Below, piece after piece: positions 55,456 to 64,000 of a DNA stretch of 64,000 nucleotides. The number at the start of each line of letters is the position of its first letter. Position 1 is the first letter of the stretch. Source of the stretch: UBA349 sp964444115. GTDB taxonomy: Archaea; Methanobacteriota; Methanobacteria; Methanobacteriales; Methanobacteriaceae. A program made the position numbers and the translations under genes. A model generated the notes under the pieces. That model had not been told where the DNA came from. It was given only the letters and a program-made list of their open reading frames with translations, and made no database searches. The DNA is taken from NCBI GenBank assembly GCA_964444115.1, contig CAYUFT010000001.1:13246-77245 (forward strand). The letters run 5' to 3'.

Positions 55456-56511
55456 TTATACTTTTAATTTAAAACCATCTTTCAGGCCTCTTAAATAACA
55501 TGAAACCTTTTTTAAGTCTTTAAGATGGATTAAATAGTACCATATGTCCAACCAAAACACACGTGTGAAAAAATGCAACAAGAAACTGCGATATTCCCTG
55601 GAGCTGGCATTCTTTTTCATGAAAAATACTCGGTTGCGGCTTAAATAATAAAGTTCAAAACATGGTTTACTGGAAGCCCCGTGTTTATGCCAAATAATTG
55701 ATTCTGGTTGATAAACAGACCTATAACCTTTTTTATATCCCCGATATGACCAATCAGTGTCTTCCCAGTACATAAAAAACCTTTCATCGAGCAGGCCCAC
55801 TTCATCCAATACTTCACTTTTTACCAGAACGCAGGAACCCCCCACATAACCTATATCTACCGAATTATGGTATTGTCCACGCTCTTCTTCTTGATATCCT
55901 CTCTGGAAAGTTTTGGCCTTTTTAAGATCTATCCCTCCACCACCAGTTATTTGAATGATTTTTTGGGGGTAGGGATGATAGAAGTACGTTTTGGGGCCTA
56001 CGAATCCTATGTCCTTACTATTTTCAGAGATTTCAACCATAGGTTCTAAAAATCCATTTTCCACTACCGTATCATTATTTAAAAGAAGAATGTAATCAGT
56101 TTTCACCATGTTTTGGGCAAATTTGATGCCTACATTGTTTCCACCAGCGAAACCATGGTTTTTATTATTTTTTATTAAGAAAAGATTGCTTGCACCGGGT
56201 AAACTTTTAATATCTTTTTTAAAATAAGTTTTTTCTTCAATATCACTCTCATTAAATTCCCATAATTCCACTGGTTTTTTAGAGGGATTTTTAATAATTT
56301 TAGAAATATTTCCAGCTTTCAATTCACTAAAAACATTTAATTCTCCGGAACAGAAATCTCTTATTTTTGCTAAGGAATCATCAATGGAATTGTTATCTAC
56401 TAATACTACGCTGAATGAAGGATAACTTATTTGATAAACACTTTCTAAACACTCTAAAGTGTCTTTCCATCCATTCCAGTTTAGTAAAATAATAGTAACG
56501 TGAGGTGGCAT
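55456..56511 (-). CDS. GT2 glycosyltransferase, rhamnosyltransferase-like
   Basis: A 351-residue GT-A protein. VTIILLNWNGWKDTLECLES is the donor strand, NHGFAGGNNVGIKFA and ILLLNNDTVVENG hold the DxD-like acidic pair, and FMYWEDTDWSYRGYKKGY with the later WHKHGAS is the catalytic end of the WbbL/rhamnosyl group. About 50 residues (roughly 50-105) are inserted between the DNNS site and the NHGFAGG block, longer than usual for the family. Sugar specificity is not certain. Confidence 0.85.
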   Translation of the reverse strand: MPPHVTIILLNWNGWKDTLECLESVYQISYPSFSVVLVDNNSIDDSLAKIRDFCSGELNVFSELKAGNISKIIKNPSKKPVELWEFNESDIEEKTYFKKDIKSLPGASNLFLIKNNKNHGFAGGNNVGIKFAQNMVKTDYILLLNNDTVVENGFLEPMVEISENSKDIGFVGPKTYFYHPYPQKIIQITGGGGIDLKKAKTFQRGYQEEERGQYHNSVDIGYVGGSCVLVKSEVLDEVGLLDERFFMYWEDTDWSYRGYKKGYRSVYQPESIIWHKHGASSKPCFELYYLSRNRVFFMKKNASSREYRSFLLHFFTRVFWLDIWYYLIHLKDLKKVSCYLRGLKDGFKLKV

Positions 56512-56606
56512 GACTAACTCCTTTATATAATTATTAATTCTTTTCCATGGAATTTATATAATAAATATCAGTTTTTAACTAGTTTAATCTATTAATTTAA
56601 TTATTA

Positions 56607-58046
56607 TTAATTGGATTTGTTTTTACGGATCATGCCTTTAATTATAGCAATATCCTGGTCGTCTATGGCCTTGGTTAACAATATGCCTACTAAATAAACT
56701 ATAGCACAGATAACGATCATGGCCAATAATGGTAGCTTTAAGAAAACTAAAACACCTAACATGACTACACAAGGTATTATAATTCTCCATAAATCTCTCA
56801 AAATGGCATTTCCTACGGAATATTCTGTTCTGGATATTATGCGAACAAATAAGAGCATTATAAAAAATTCAGTAAATACGGTAGCAATACTGGCCCCATA
56901 AAAACTTAAAATAGGGATTAGGACTATATTTATACCAATATTTACTACCGCACCGATTCCAGTTATTTTAGTAACTGCCATTTGTTTATCCACAGATCCT
57001 AAAAGATTAGAGGAGAGCCCATTTATAAACATGAACACAATGGACCAGATGAGTATCTGCAGAGCTGCTACTGATGGTAGATACTGGGGAGTATATATGA
57101 ATAAAATTATTTCCTGGGCCAGCATAGTAGTTCCAACTGCCACAGGAAGACTTATAATGAGCATAAACTTGAATGAACGTTGATAAGTTAATTTTAAAGA
57201 ATTTGAGGATTCCATATAAAATTTTGACATGAAAGGGAATAAAGCTAGTATGTAAACACTGTACAGGGAAAGCATTACCATAAGAAGTTTATAAGGAGCA
57301 TTGTAAAGACCCACGGCAGCATCTCCCTGCATAAAAGAAAGCATTACCGTGTCAATCCAGAAATATATGGTGGTAAATACGCTGGTAATTCCAAAGGGAA
57401 GTGCTTTAATAATGGTTTCTTTCCAAAATTTCCTATCAAATTCAAAGGAGGGCACTGTAAATTTCCAGGCGGTTACCATAATGGAATAAATCAAAGTAAT
57501 GATACTGGCCAATAAATAAGCCAGACTTATAGTTACCACACTACCTCCCATGTAAATAGCCAGTAATATACCCATCAAAAGTAGAGAACTGTTTAGGATG
57601 TTTCCAATAGTCTGAAATTCCATTCGCTGCTGGCCCTGGAAGATAGCATTGAAAAGCGCACTAAATGATGTGAAAATCATATATGCGCCTATAATTAGGG
57701 TTACATTCACAGTTTCTGGAGGATAATTTTTTATTATGATGGTGAGGTAGAGTAAGATGAAGGTGAATATGGCCAGGAAAACTTTAATCAAAGCAACATT
57801 CGCTAGAAGCTTTTTTGTTTTTTCAGTAGTTCGGGCAATTTCTCTGGTAGAATAGGTACTTAATCCCAGATCAGCTACCACACTAAATATACCGGTCAGG
57901 GCCAGAGCAGCAGAAAGAATTCCAAAACCAGCGGTTCCTAGATAGCTGGCAGTATAAATGGTCCATACAAAGGCCATAATATTAGTAAATAATGATGCTA
58001 TCATCAATAGGCCGGTGTTTTTTGCTATTTTTCTTGCCACGCTCAT
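56607..58046 (-). CDS. Oligosaccharide flippase (Wzx-like)
   Basis: A 479-residue protein with 12-14 membrane helices. MSVARKIAKNTGLLMIASLF and YTASYLGTAGFGILSAALAL are the typical PST-family opening. Not closely similar to the flippase at 13-1485, so the two glycan regions probably export separate products. It is the first gene of the minus-strand group ending at 51818. Confidence 0.88.
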   Translation of the reverse strand: MSVARKIAKNTGLLMIASLFTNIMAFVWTIYTASYLGTAGFGILSAALALTGIFSVVADLGLSTYSTREIARTTEKTKKLLANVALIKVFLAIFTFILLYLTIIIKNYPPETVNVTLIIGAYMIFTSFSALFNAIFQGQQRMEFQTIGNILNSSLLLMGILLAIYMGGSVVTISLAYLLASIITLIYSIMVTAWKFTVPSFEFDRKFWKETIIKALPFGITSVFTTIYFWIDTVMLSFMQGDAAVGLYNAPYKLLMVMLSLYSVYILALFPFMSKFYMESSNSLKLTYQRSFKFMLIISLPVAVGTTMLAQEIILFIYTPQYLPSVAALQILIWSIVFMFINGLSSNLLGSVDKQMAVTKITGIGAVVNIGINIVLIPILSFYGASIATVFTEFFIMLLFVRIISRTEYSVGNAILRDLWRIIIPCVVMLGVLVFLKLPLLAMIVICAIVYLVGILLTKAIDDQDIAIIKGMIRKNKSN

Positions 58047-58787
58047 ATTATTACCTTATTTATCCCCATTTAGTATTGGATATCCTATTTCAGATTATGA
58101 TGGTTTATAGAGGATATCACATTATTAGTATATTATATAAATTAATAAAAGTCAATTTAAGAATTAAATAACCATATTAGTCCCTAATTATTATATTAAT
58201 CTAAGTAAAAGTTCTTTTATAACTAATTATAATCACTATACAATTCTTTATTCATTTACTTTTATCATTTATTAAAGTTGTTGTATATAACTAATATTTA
58301 ATCTAAGTATAAGACTTGAATTTTTAGATTTTCTATCAACTAGGTACTTGGAGTTTTTTTTATAGAATTTAAAAACTAATAATCATTTAAAAGATAATGC
58401 TTGATTTTTTTAATTTTAATGATGTAATGCTGATTTTAATTTTAAAGATAATGTTTGATTTTTTTAATTTTACTGAATGTAATGCTGATTTTAATTTCTA
58501 TGATATATGCTGATTTATCTATTATTAAGTTATAATAATAATATTTATATCTTAGATTTCTAAAAAGTTATTTATTATAGTGATTGATGTTATTTAATTG
58601 CCAATTTATTGATTATATGATTAAGCAATAATTAAATAATTTAAACCAAATAAAATATAATACTAAAATTACTATTAATAAAAGATAATGGCCTAAATAA
58701 GTACGAATTAGATTATTCAGGCTTATTTTATTATTTTATGAGTTAATTCATTTAATGGAATTATAATTAATTATATCGGGTGGTTCA
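58047..58787. other. Long divergent intergenic region
   Basis: 741 bases between the flippase (minus) and UDP-glucose dehydrogenase (plus). No gene is visible on either strand. It contains the 54-base repeat pair at 58390-58498. A GGTGGTT element about 9 bases upstream of 58788 is the likely ribosome site for the dehydrogenase. Confidence 0.5.
58390..58498. repeat. Two tandem repeats of 54 bases
   Basis: AAAGATAATG begins at 58390 and 58444, and both are followed by TTGATTTTTTTAATTTTA and TGTAATGCTGATTTTAATTT with small differences. A shorter third trace (ATGCTGATTT) is seen just after. Confidence 0.75.
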
Positions 58788-60089
58788 ATGAATATTACGG
58801 TAATTGGGGCAGGTTATGTGGGACTGATAACTGCTGCATGTTTTGCTGATTTAGGAAATGAAGTTTTGTGTATAGAAAAAAGGGAATCTACGGTTAATAA
58901 ACTTCAGAAGGGTGAATCTCACATATACGAGCATGGTCTTACAGAAATACTTCAAAATAACTTGGAAGAAGGTAGAATAAGATTTACTACTAATATAGAA
59001 GAAGCAGTAAAATTCTCTGAAGTAATTTTTATTTGCGTAGGAACTCCTCAAAGTGGTGATGGGAAAGCAGACCTTTCTCAAGTGGAAGACGTTTCTCGAC
59101 AGATAGCCGAACATCTTAATGGTTACAAATTAATCATCGAAAAATCAACAGTACCAGTAAACACTCATCAATGGGTGAAAAAGACCATTAAAAGATATGC
59201 TTATGATGAGGCTCAATTCGATGTTGCTTCCAATCCGGAATTCTTAAGAGAAGGTACGGGGATCCATGATTTCATGAATCCGGATCGTGTTGTGGTGGGT
59301 GTTGAGAGTGATCGCGCTCAAGCTATTTTTGAAGAGTTATATGCTCCCTTTACCAAAGAAGGTCGCCCCTTATTATTCACCAAACCTGCAGCAGCAGAAC
59401 TCATTAAACACGCTTCTAACTCTTTTTTAGCCATGAAAATATCATACATCAACATGATTTCAGCATTATGCGAAAAAGTAGGGGTTGATGTTAATACGGT
59501 GGCTCAAGGTATAGGCCTTGACCATAGGATTGGGGAGAATTTCCTCAATGCAGGTATTGGTTATGGTGGATCCTGCTTTCCTAAAGATGTTCAGGCCTTT
59601 ATTAAAATCGCTGAGGACCATGGCCTGGAATTTGGGCTTTTAAAGGAGACCGAAAACGTTAATGCTTTCCAAAAAAGGTCATTTTTAGATAAGATAGAGG
59701 ATATTTTGTGGATTAATAAAAATAAGAATATTGCAGTATGGGGATTAGCCTTTAAACCAGAAACTGATGATATTCGAGAAGCACCAGCTATTGAAATTAC
59801 TCAGGAACTGGAAAAAAATGGGGCCAACCTTCATTTATATGATCCGGAGGCTAGTGATAATTTTAAAAATATTTTACCGGAATCAGACAGTGTTAAATAT
59901 TTTGAAGACAAATATGATGCCCTTAAGGACGCTGATGCCCTGTTAATAATCACTGAATGGGAAGAATTTAAAGAAGCTGATTTGAAGAAGGTAAAAGAAC
60001 TACTGCGGCTTCCGATAATTATTGATGGGCGGAATATTTTTAAAGTGGATGAAATGAAGGAATTTGAATATTACAGTGTAGGAAGATGA
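58788..60089 (+). CDS. ugd: UDP-glucose 6-dehydrogenase
   Basis: A 433-residue enzyme of the UDP-glucose/GDP-mannose dehydrogenase family, converting UDP-glucose to UDP-glucuronate with two NAD+. ITVIGAGYVGLITAACFADL is the Rossmann motif, VGTPQSGDGKADLS and SNPEFLREGTGIHDF are substrate-site blocks, and GIGYGGSCFPKDVQAF holds catalytic Cys263. The C-terminal domain has WGLAFKPETDDIREAPA, typical of Ugd. It is followed by a UXS-like gene, so glucuronate is probably passed on to UDP-xylose. A ManNAc dehydrogenase is a less likely alternative. Confidence 0.87.
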   Translation: MNITVIGAGYVGLITAACFADLGNEVLCIEKRESTVNKLQKGESHIYEHGLTEILQNNLEEGRIRFTTNIEEAVKFSEVIFICVGTPQSGDGKADLSQVEDVSRQIAEHLNGYKLIIEKSTVPVNTHQWVKKTIKRYAYDEAQFDVASNPEFLREGTGIHDFMNPDRVVVGVESDRAQAIFEELYAPFTKEGRPLLFTKPAAAELIKHASNSFLAMKISYINMISALCEKVGVDVNTVAQGIGLDHRIGENFLNAGIGYGGSCFPKDVQAFIKIAEDHGLEFGLLKETENVNAFQKRSFLDKIEDILWINKNKNIAVWGLAFKPETDDIREAPAIEITQELEKNGANLHLYDPEASDNFKNILPESDSVKYFEDKYDALKDADALLIITEWEEFKEADLKKVKELLRLPIIIDGRNIFKVDEMKEFEYYSVGR

Positions 60090-60222
60090 ATTATTAGATA
60101 ATATCAATTATTAATCGTTCTAAACTAATTTTTTAATTGGTTTAGTTCATGATAACTATTAATTAACGATTATATTTTAATGGCCATATCTAATGTTTTT
60201 AGATGAATTATGGAGAATTTTC

Positions 60223-61209
60223 ATGGATAAAAAAGGTAAAGTTTTAATTACAGGGGCTGCAGGATTCATTGGAAGTCATTTAGTTGATAAATATTTAGCT
60301 GAGGGCTTTGAAGTAGTAGGAATTGATAATTTTCTCACCGGCAGTGCACATAACCTTTCCCATCTGGATTCAAATCCTTATTTCCAATTTATGGAAGCGG
60401 ATGTTTCTTCAAGACCTGAAATGGAAAAAACTGGACTTTTTAATATTCCTAACACTGAAAAATTTGACATAGTGCTTCATTTTGCCTGTCCGGCCAGTCC
60501 CGTTGATTATTTTAAATTCCCTTTAGAAACCATGAAAGCTGATTCTTATGGAACTTTTAATACTCTTGAAATAGCTCATAACATGGATGCAACCTATGTT
60601 GTAGCTTCCACTTCTGAAATTTACGGGGATCCCGAGGTTCATCCACAAACAGAAGATTACTGGGGAAATGTAAATCCCAATGGGCCAAGATCAGTCTATG
60701 ATGAGGCTAAAAGATTTTCAGAAGCTGCAGTAATGTCATATCATCGTGAGTTTGGTCTTGATAGTAGAATTGTTAGAATATTCAATACCTATGGACCTAG
60801 AATGAAAATAAATGATGGGCGGGTGGTTCCTAACTTTATTTATCAGGTTCTTAAAGGCGAGGACATCACAGTTTATGGTGATGGATCTCAAAGTCGTAGT
60901 TTTTGTTATGTTGATGATTTAGTAGAAGGAATATTCCGATTTTCGACTTATAACGGACTTGATGGAGAAGTTATGAATTTAGGAAATCCTGACGAGTATA
61001 AAATCATTGATTTTGCTAAAATTATTCTCCAAAAAATGAATGGTTCCTCTAAAATTTCTTTTAAACCATTACCTGTGGATGACCCACGCCAAAGAAAACC
61101 GGATATTTCTAAGGCCAATAAACTTATTAAATGGGAAGCTAAAACGTCTTTGGATCAGGGCCTGGGAAAAACTATTGATTTTTTTAAAAATATTATCTTG
61201 GAAATCTAA
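60223..61209 (+). CDS. UDP-glucuronate decarboxylase (UDP-xylose synthase-like SDR)
   Basis: A 328-residue extended SDR from the ATG at 60223, supported by GGAGA six bases upstream; an ATG at 60193 would add ten unlikely residues. VLITGAAGFIGSHLVDKYL is the Gly motif. HFACPASPVDYFKFPLETMK is specific to the UXS group, TSEIYGDPEVHPQTEDYWGN matches its active-site block, and SVYDEAKRFSEA gives Tyr-x3-Lys. With Ugd just upstream, this gives a two-step route from UDP-glucose to UDP-xylose (or a 4-keto-pentose). Confidence 0.88.
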   Translation: MDKKGKVLITGAAGFIGSHLVDKYLAEGFEVVGIDNFLTGSAHNLSHLDSNPYFQFMEADVSSRPEMEKTGLFNIPNTEKFDIVLHFACPASPVDYFKFPLETMKADSYGTFNTLEIAHNMDATYVVASTSEIYGDPEVHPQTEDYWGNVNPNGPRSVYDEAKRFSEAAVMSYHREFGLDSRIVRIFNTYGPRMKINDGRVVPNFIYQVLKGEDITVYGDGSQSRSFCYVDDLVEGIFRFSTYNGLDGEVMNLGNPDEYKIIDFAKIILQKMNGSSKISFKPLPVDDPRQRKPDISKANKLIKWEAKTSLDQGLGKTIDFFKNIILEI

Positions 61210-61477
61210 AAAATAATGATTTTATAGTTAATTATTCTATCAATTAATCCTATAATTTTTCAATTAACTATTAAAACTTTAATCAACATAATTATTAGTA
61301 ATCATTGTTGAATTAACAAATCTATTAGTAATTCATGCTTGGATTAACAATAAATTATTTTAATCTAAATATTTTCTCTTAATTATTTAAGAAAATCTAT
61401 TTATAAATCTATAATAACCTTTTATAACTATAATAATAACATATAAATAATAATGAAAATAATATTACTTTTGGGTG

Positions 61478-62359
61478 ATGTGGTTGTACGATTATGATTT
61501 AGCTGTTGCTTACAGAATTTATCCCGGTGTATCAAAAGTACCCCCTGTTTTTAGTCATGATAAACTTAAACTTTCTGAATTTTGTTTAAAATCTTTTAAA
61601 GATTCTCTAGGTGATTTAAAAGTTAAAATGATTGTATTACTGGATAACTGTCCCGTGGAATACCATGCACTTTTTGAAAAATATTTTTCTAAAGATGACC
61701 TGGAATTAATTGAATTAAAAGGTATTGGTAATCAAGCAACCTTTGACCTTCAAATCATGGCCCTTTTAGAACAGGAATATTCGGACAGGGTTTATTTTGC
61801 TGAAGACGATTATTTTTATCTTCCTAATCAATTTAAAGAAATGATTACCTTCATGGATAGCAATGATGACGTTGATTTTGTTTCGGCCTATGATCATCTG
61901 GATTACTATAATCATCCCTTACATCAACACAAATACGAAACCAGGTCTACCGCAACTCGAAAGTGGAGAACTGCTAATTCAACTTGTTTAACCTTCTTAA
62001 CCACTAAAAAAACTTTGAGTGATGTTCAAGAAGTTTTAAAAACATATGTTAATGGTAATTATGATTCTAGCATGTGGCTGGCCCTTACCAAGTATCAGAT
62101 AAATCCGGTTAATATGCTTAAATCCACTGAAATGAGAAAAATAGTTTTCAGGGTATGGTTGGACTCTACCAAGCAAATTATTAATGGTAAACGATTTAAA
62201 TTATGGACGCCTTTACCATCCATTGCCACTCACATGGAAAATAACTGCATTGCTCCGGGAATTGATTGGAAGAATATAATGGCCGAAGAAGCTTTAAAAA
62301 TAGATCCGGAATGGAATGAAAGTGATTTTAGATTAATTTTTAAATCTCATTCGATTTAA
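61478..62359 (+). CDS. GT-A-like protein, probable glycosyltransferase of unknown type
   Basis: A protein of about 293 residues. I do not recognise the family. It opens YDYDLAVAYRIYPGVSK, and has KMIVLLDNCPVEYHALFEKY and VYFAEDDYFYLPNQFKEM, in which the EDD is placed like the DxD of GT-A enzymes; a Trp-rich C-terminal part follows. The start is ambiguous: GTG 61475, ATG 61478, or TTG 61484, since the preceding GGGTGATG resembles a ribosome site for a start just downstream. It follows the UDP-xylose synthase gene by 265 bases and may use that sugar, but this is only positional. Confidence 0.65.
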   Translation: MWLYDYDLAVAYRIYPGVSKVPPVFSHDKLKLSEFCLKSFKDSLGDLKVKMIVLLDNCPVEYHALFEKYFSKDDLELIELKGIGNQATFDLQIMALLEQEYSDRVYFAEDDYFYLPNQFKEMITFMDSNDDVDFVSAYDHLDYYNHPLHQHKYETRSTATRKWRTANSTCLTFLTTKKTLSDVQEVLKTYVNGNYDSSMWLALTKYQINPVNMLKSTEMRKIVFRVWLDSTKQIINGKRFKLWTPLPSIATHMENNCIAPGIDWKNIMAEEALKIDPEWNESDFRLIFKSHSI

Positions 62360-62369
62360 AAAAAGAATA

Positions 62370-62412
62370 TTTTTTTATTAAAGTAACTAGTATTATTATT
62401 AGAATTTTTTTA
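62370..62412 (+). terminator. T-rich terminator region
   Basis: Two T7 runs (from about 62370 and near 62405) follow the GT-A-like gene on its coding strand, before a convergent gene. They have the form of archaeal T-tract terminators. Confidence 0.45.
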
Positions 62413-62505
62413 ATTTTATTTTATTAAGAGGTATTATTATCATTATTATCATATCAAGACTTTTTTTATTAGAATTAAATAAGTTAAAATAGGTTTAATA
62501 ATAAT

Positions 62506-63444
62506 TTAAACTATTTTCTTTGATTTTTTAAACCATTCAATAGTTTCTCTTAATTGTATTTCAAAGTCTTTTTTGGGCATAAAATCAATATTCTTCAGGC
62601 CACTGACTTCGGCCATGGAATGTTTTATATCACCGGAACGTTCTTCCACATATTTTGGTTCCAAAGGTGATCCTAAAATGTTTTTAATCATACTAAACAG
62701 CTCATTCACACTTAGTGCGGTTCCACATGCTAGATTAAGAACTCCACTGAATTTTGACTCACAGGCCTTGATATTAGCATCTACTACATCATTAACAAAT
62801 ATAAAGTCTCTGCTCTGTTCCCCATCACCGTAAATTATAGGTGAATTGTCATTTAACAATGAATCAACGAATTTAGGAATAACTGCAGCGTACTGTGAAT
62901 CTGGGGCTTGACGAGGGCCAAAAACATTAAAGTATCTAAAAGAGACGGTTTGTAGGCCGTAAACTTCTGAAAATACTTTACAGTATTGTTCGGCAGATGT
63001 TTTAGAAACAGCATATGGTGATAGTGGATTTACAGGTTCACTTTCTTTTAGGGGCATGTTAGTATTGTCCCCATAAACTGCGGAACTGGAGGCATTTAAT
63101 AATTTCTTTACACCCGCATCTCGAGCAGCAACTAATATTTTCAGGGTCCCGGTAGCATTTATTCGGTGTGATTCTTCTGGGAAATCCACACTTAGAGGCA
63201 CACTGGCCATGGCGGCCTCATGGAATATGTAATCTTTGTCCTGGAAGATTTCTTTTAAGTCTAAATCATTAATTCCACCAATTATTATCTCCAGATTTTC
63301 ATGTTGAGGATAGGCTAGATTGGTTATATTCCCGGATGATTTATCATCAATAATAGTAACTTGATTATTTTCAACTAATTTATCAACTAAATGGCTTCCA
63401 ATAAATCCTAAACCACCAGTCACAACAATATTTTTATTTTGCAT
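62506..63444 (-). CDS. UDP-glucose/UDP-GlcNAc 4-epimerase-like SDR
   Basis: A 312-residue extended SDR. IVVTGGLGFIGSHLVDKLVE is the Gly motif, NASSSAVYGDNTN carries the active-site Ser, NPLSPYAVSKTSAEQYC gives Tyr-x3-Lys, and RYFNVFGPRQAPDSQYAAVI is the substrate loop usual in Gne/WbpP-like 4-epimerases. It is probably part of nucleotide-sugar supply for the glycan region. Closest in style to the SDR at 46636, but distinct. Confidence 0.87.
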   Translation of the reverse strand: MQNKNIVVTGGLGFIGSHLVDKLVENNQVTIIDDKSSGNITNLAYPQHENLEIIIGGINDLDLKEIFQDKDYIFHEAAMASVPLSVDFPEESHRINATGTLKILVAARDAGVKKLLNASSSAVYGDNTNMPLKESEPVNPLSPYAVSKTSAEQYCKVFSEVYGLQTVSFRYFNVFGPRQAPDSQYAAVIPKFVDSLLNDNSPIIYGDGEQSRDFIFVNDVVDANIKACESKFSGVLNLACGTALSVNELFSMIKNILGSPLEPKYVEERSGDIKHSMAEVSGLKNIDFMPKKDFEIQLRETIEWFKKSKKIV

Positions 63445-63758
63445 GGATAATACGTCCTTATTATAATTTCTATAAAATTTTACTCAAAAAAATGGTTTAA
63501 AGATTTTTGAGTTATTTATAATTATGATTTTTAATTTTACTCACAAAATGGTTTAAAGATTTTTGAGTTATTTATAATTATGATTTTTATTTAATAAATG
63601 AATTAAAATTTTTTTAATTATTAAATGGTATTAATTAACTGTCAATTTTTATATAAGTTAATCTTTTTTCTGAGATTGTATTATATTGTACCTTGAAGAT
63701 GATTAATGTTTTATGAGTTCAACTTTTACATAACCTAAATTTAAATTAGCTATTGGTA
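63445..63758. repeat. Intergenic region with two 56-base tandem repeats
   Basis: 314 bases without a gene. AATGGTTTAAAGATTTTTGA with about 23 further identical bases begins at 63491 and again at 63547, a 56-base period. Both copies are preceded by ACTCA-like sequence. The remainder is AT-rich with nothing distinctive. Confidence 0.75.
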
Positions 63759-64000
63759 TTAGCTTACATTAACCCATAGATGTAACGATCTATAATCATT
63801 CTTATCATCTGGCAACTTGTACAATAATAGCTCCAGTTTTTGATTAGTTCCAGATGCATCTGGGGTGAAAATTATGTCCTTTTCCCACTTCTGATTATTT
63901 TTCAGACTTATATTTTCAGTACTTATAATTTTTCCCTGTAACTTGACCATCACTTTATAATTTACCGTGGAATATTCGTGATTCACCACACCCACAAATA
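63759..64000 (-). CDS. DUF1616 family protein, C-terminal fragment (runs off the window)
   Basis: The frame is open to the right edge, so only the last 80 or so codons are present. VNHEYSTVNYKVMVKL, KWEKDIIFTPDASGTNQKLE and YRSLHLWVNVS match the ending of DUF1616 proteins, archaeal membrane proteins with an N-terminal four-helix part and this C-terminal beta domain. They are often found near glycan and surface genes in methanogens. Function is unknown. The true start lies beyond 64000; the GTG near 63995 is internal. Confidence 0.75.
   Translation of the reverse strand, partial: FVGVVNHEYSTVNYKVMVKLQGKIISTENISLKNNQKWEKDIIFTPDASGTNQKLELLLYKLPDDKNDYRSLHLWVNVS

Noticed and set aside
1..64000. 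tRNA, rRNA, insertion sequences, integrase or attachment sites
   Set aside because: I looked in the intergenic gaps for GC-rich structured stretches and for transposase-like proteins and saw none, so I cannot support a mobile-element boundary for the AT-rich blocks.

Overview
The window looks like part of a methanogen chromosome of the Methanobacterium type. The DNA is AT-rich and the genes carry archaeal-style signals: T-rich gene ends, TATA-like boxes and GGTGAT/GAGG ribosome sites. Three extracellular proteins point the same way: two adhesin-like beta-helix proteins, and a wall-lytic protein that joins pseudomurein-binding repeats to a transglutaminase-type Cys-His-Asp domain. Pseudomurein walls are restricted to Methanobacteriales and Methanopyrus. 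A run of 100 N inside one adhesin gene marks a draft assembly.

Layout. (1) 13-10982, minus strand: a tight operon of nine genes for surface glycans (flippase, GT4 transferases, a polytopic membrane enzyme, a methyltransferase, a DPM1-like GT2), very AT-rich up to about 9 kb. (2) 11105-30632: a scattered lasso-peptide (RiPP) locus mixed with unrelated genes. It holds a nucleotidyltransferase (N, 11105-12286), an ABC exporter (D, 12787-14547), an HPr-kinase-like protein (K1, 14525-15436), a 40-residue precursor (A, 20864-20986), a second HPr-kinase-like protein (K2, 20994-21896), an asparagine-synthetase-like lactam synthetase (C, 21915-23810), a transglutaminase-like leader peptidase (B2, 29699-30118) and a PqqD-like RRE protein (B1, 30348-30632). 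Between them lie a giant adhesin, a lipoprotein, a flavin-binding protein, two MNT-type nucleotidyltransferase proteins and a large sensor kinase. (3) 31314-39622: a DHA2-type drug exporter, an anchored beta-helix protein, a second sensor kinase and the pseudomurein-active protein. (4) 40431-63444: a second, less AT-rich glycan region with two GT39-like membrane transferases, several SDR epimerases, an acyltransferase, GT4/GT2 enzymes, a flippase and a UDP-glucose dehydrogenase/UDP-xylose synthase pair. (5) The right edge holds the 3' end of a DUF1616 gene.

Main result. The precursor peptide has a lasso leader (Y10xxP13xL15, Thr25 at -2) and a predicted core AVSVGSTDGEFGHF, with Ala1-Asp8 as the likely macrolactam ring. 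Every lasso biosynthetic function is present, plus the kinase, nucleotidyltransferase and exporter genes known from paeninodin-type clusters, but the genes are spread over about 19.5 kb in several transcription units. The precursor, K2 and the 3' two thirds of the C gene are much more AT-rich than K1, D, B1, B2 and the 5' third of C. The change falls inside the C gene near 23.39 kb, suggesting that a product-specifying cassette was exchanged by recombination. Two perfect TGTGA-N6-TCACA palindromes lie upstream of the giant adhesin gene. Short decayed tandem repeats occur in many intergenic gaps.
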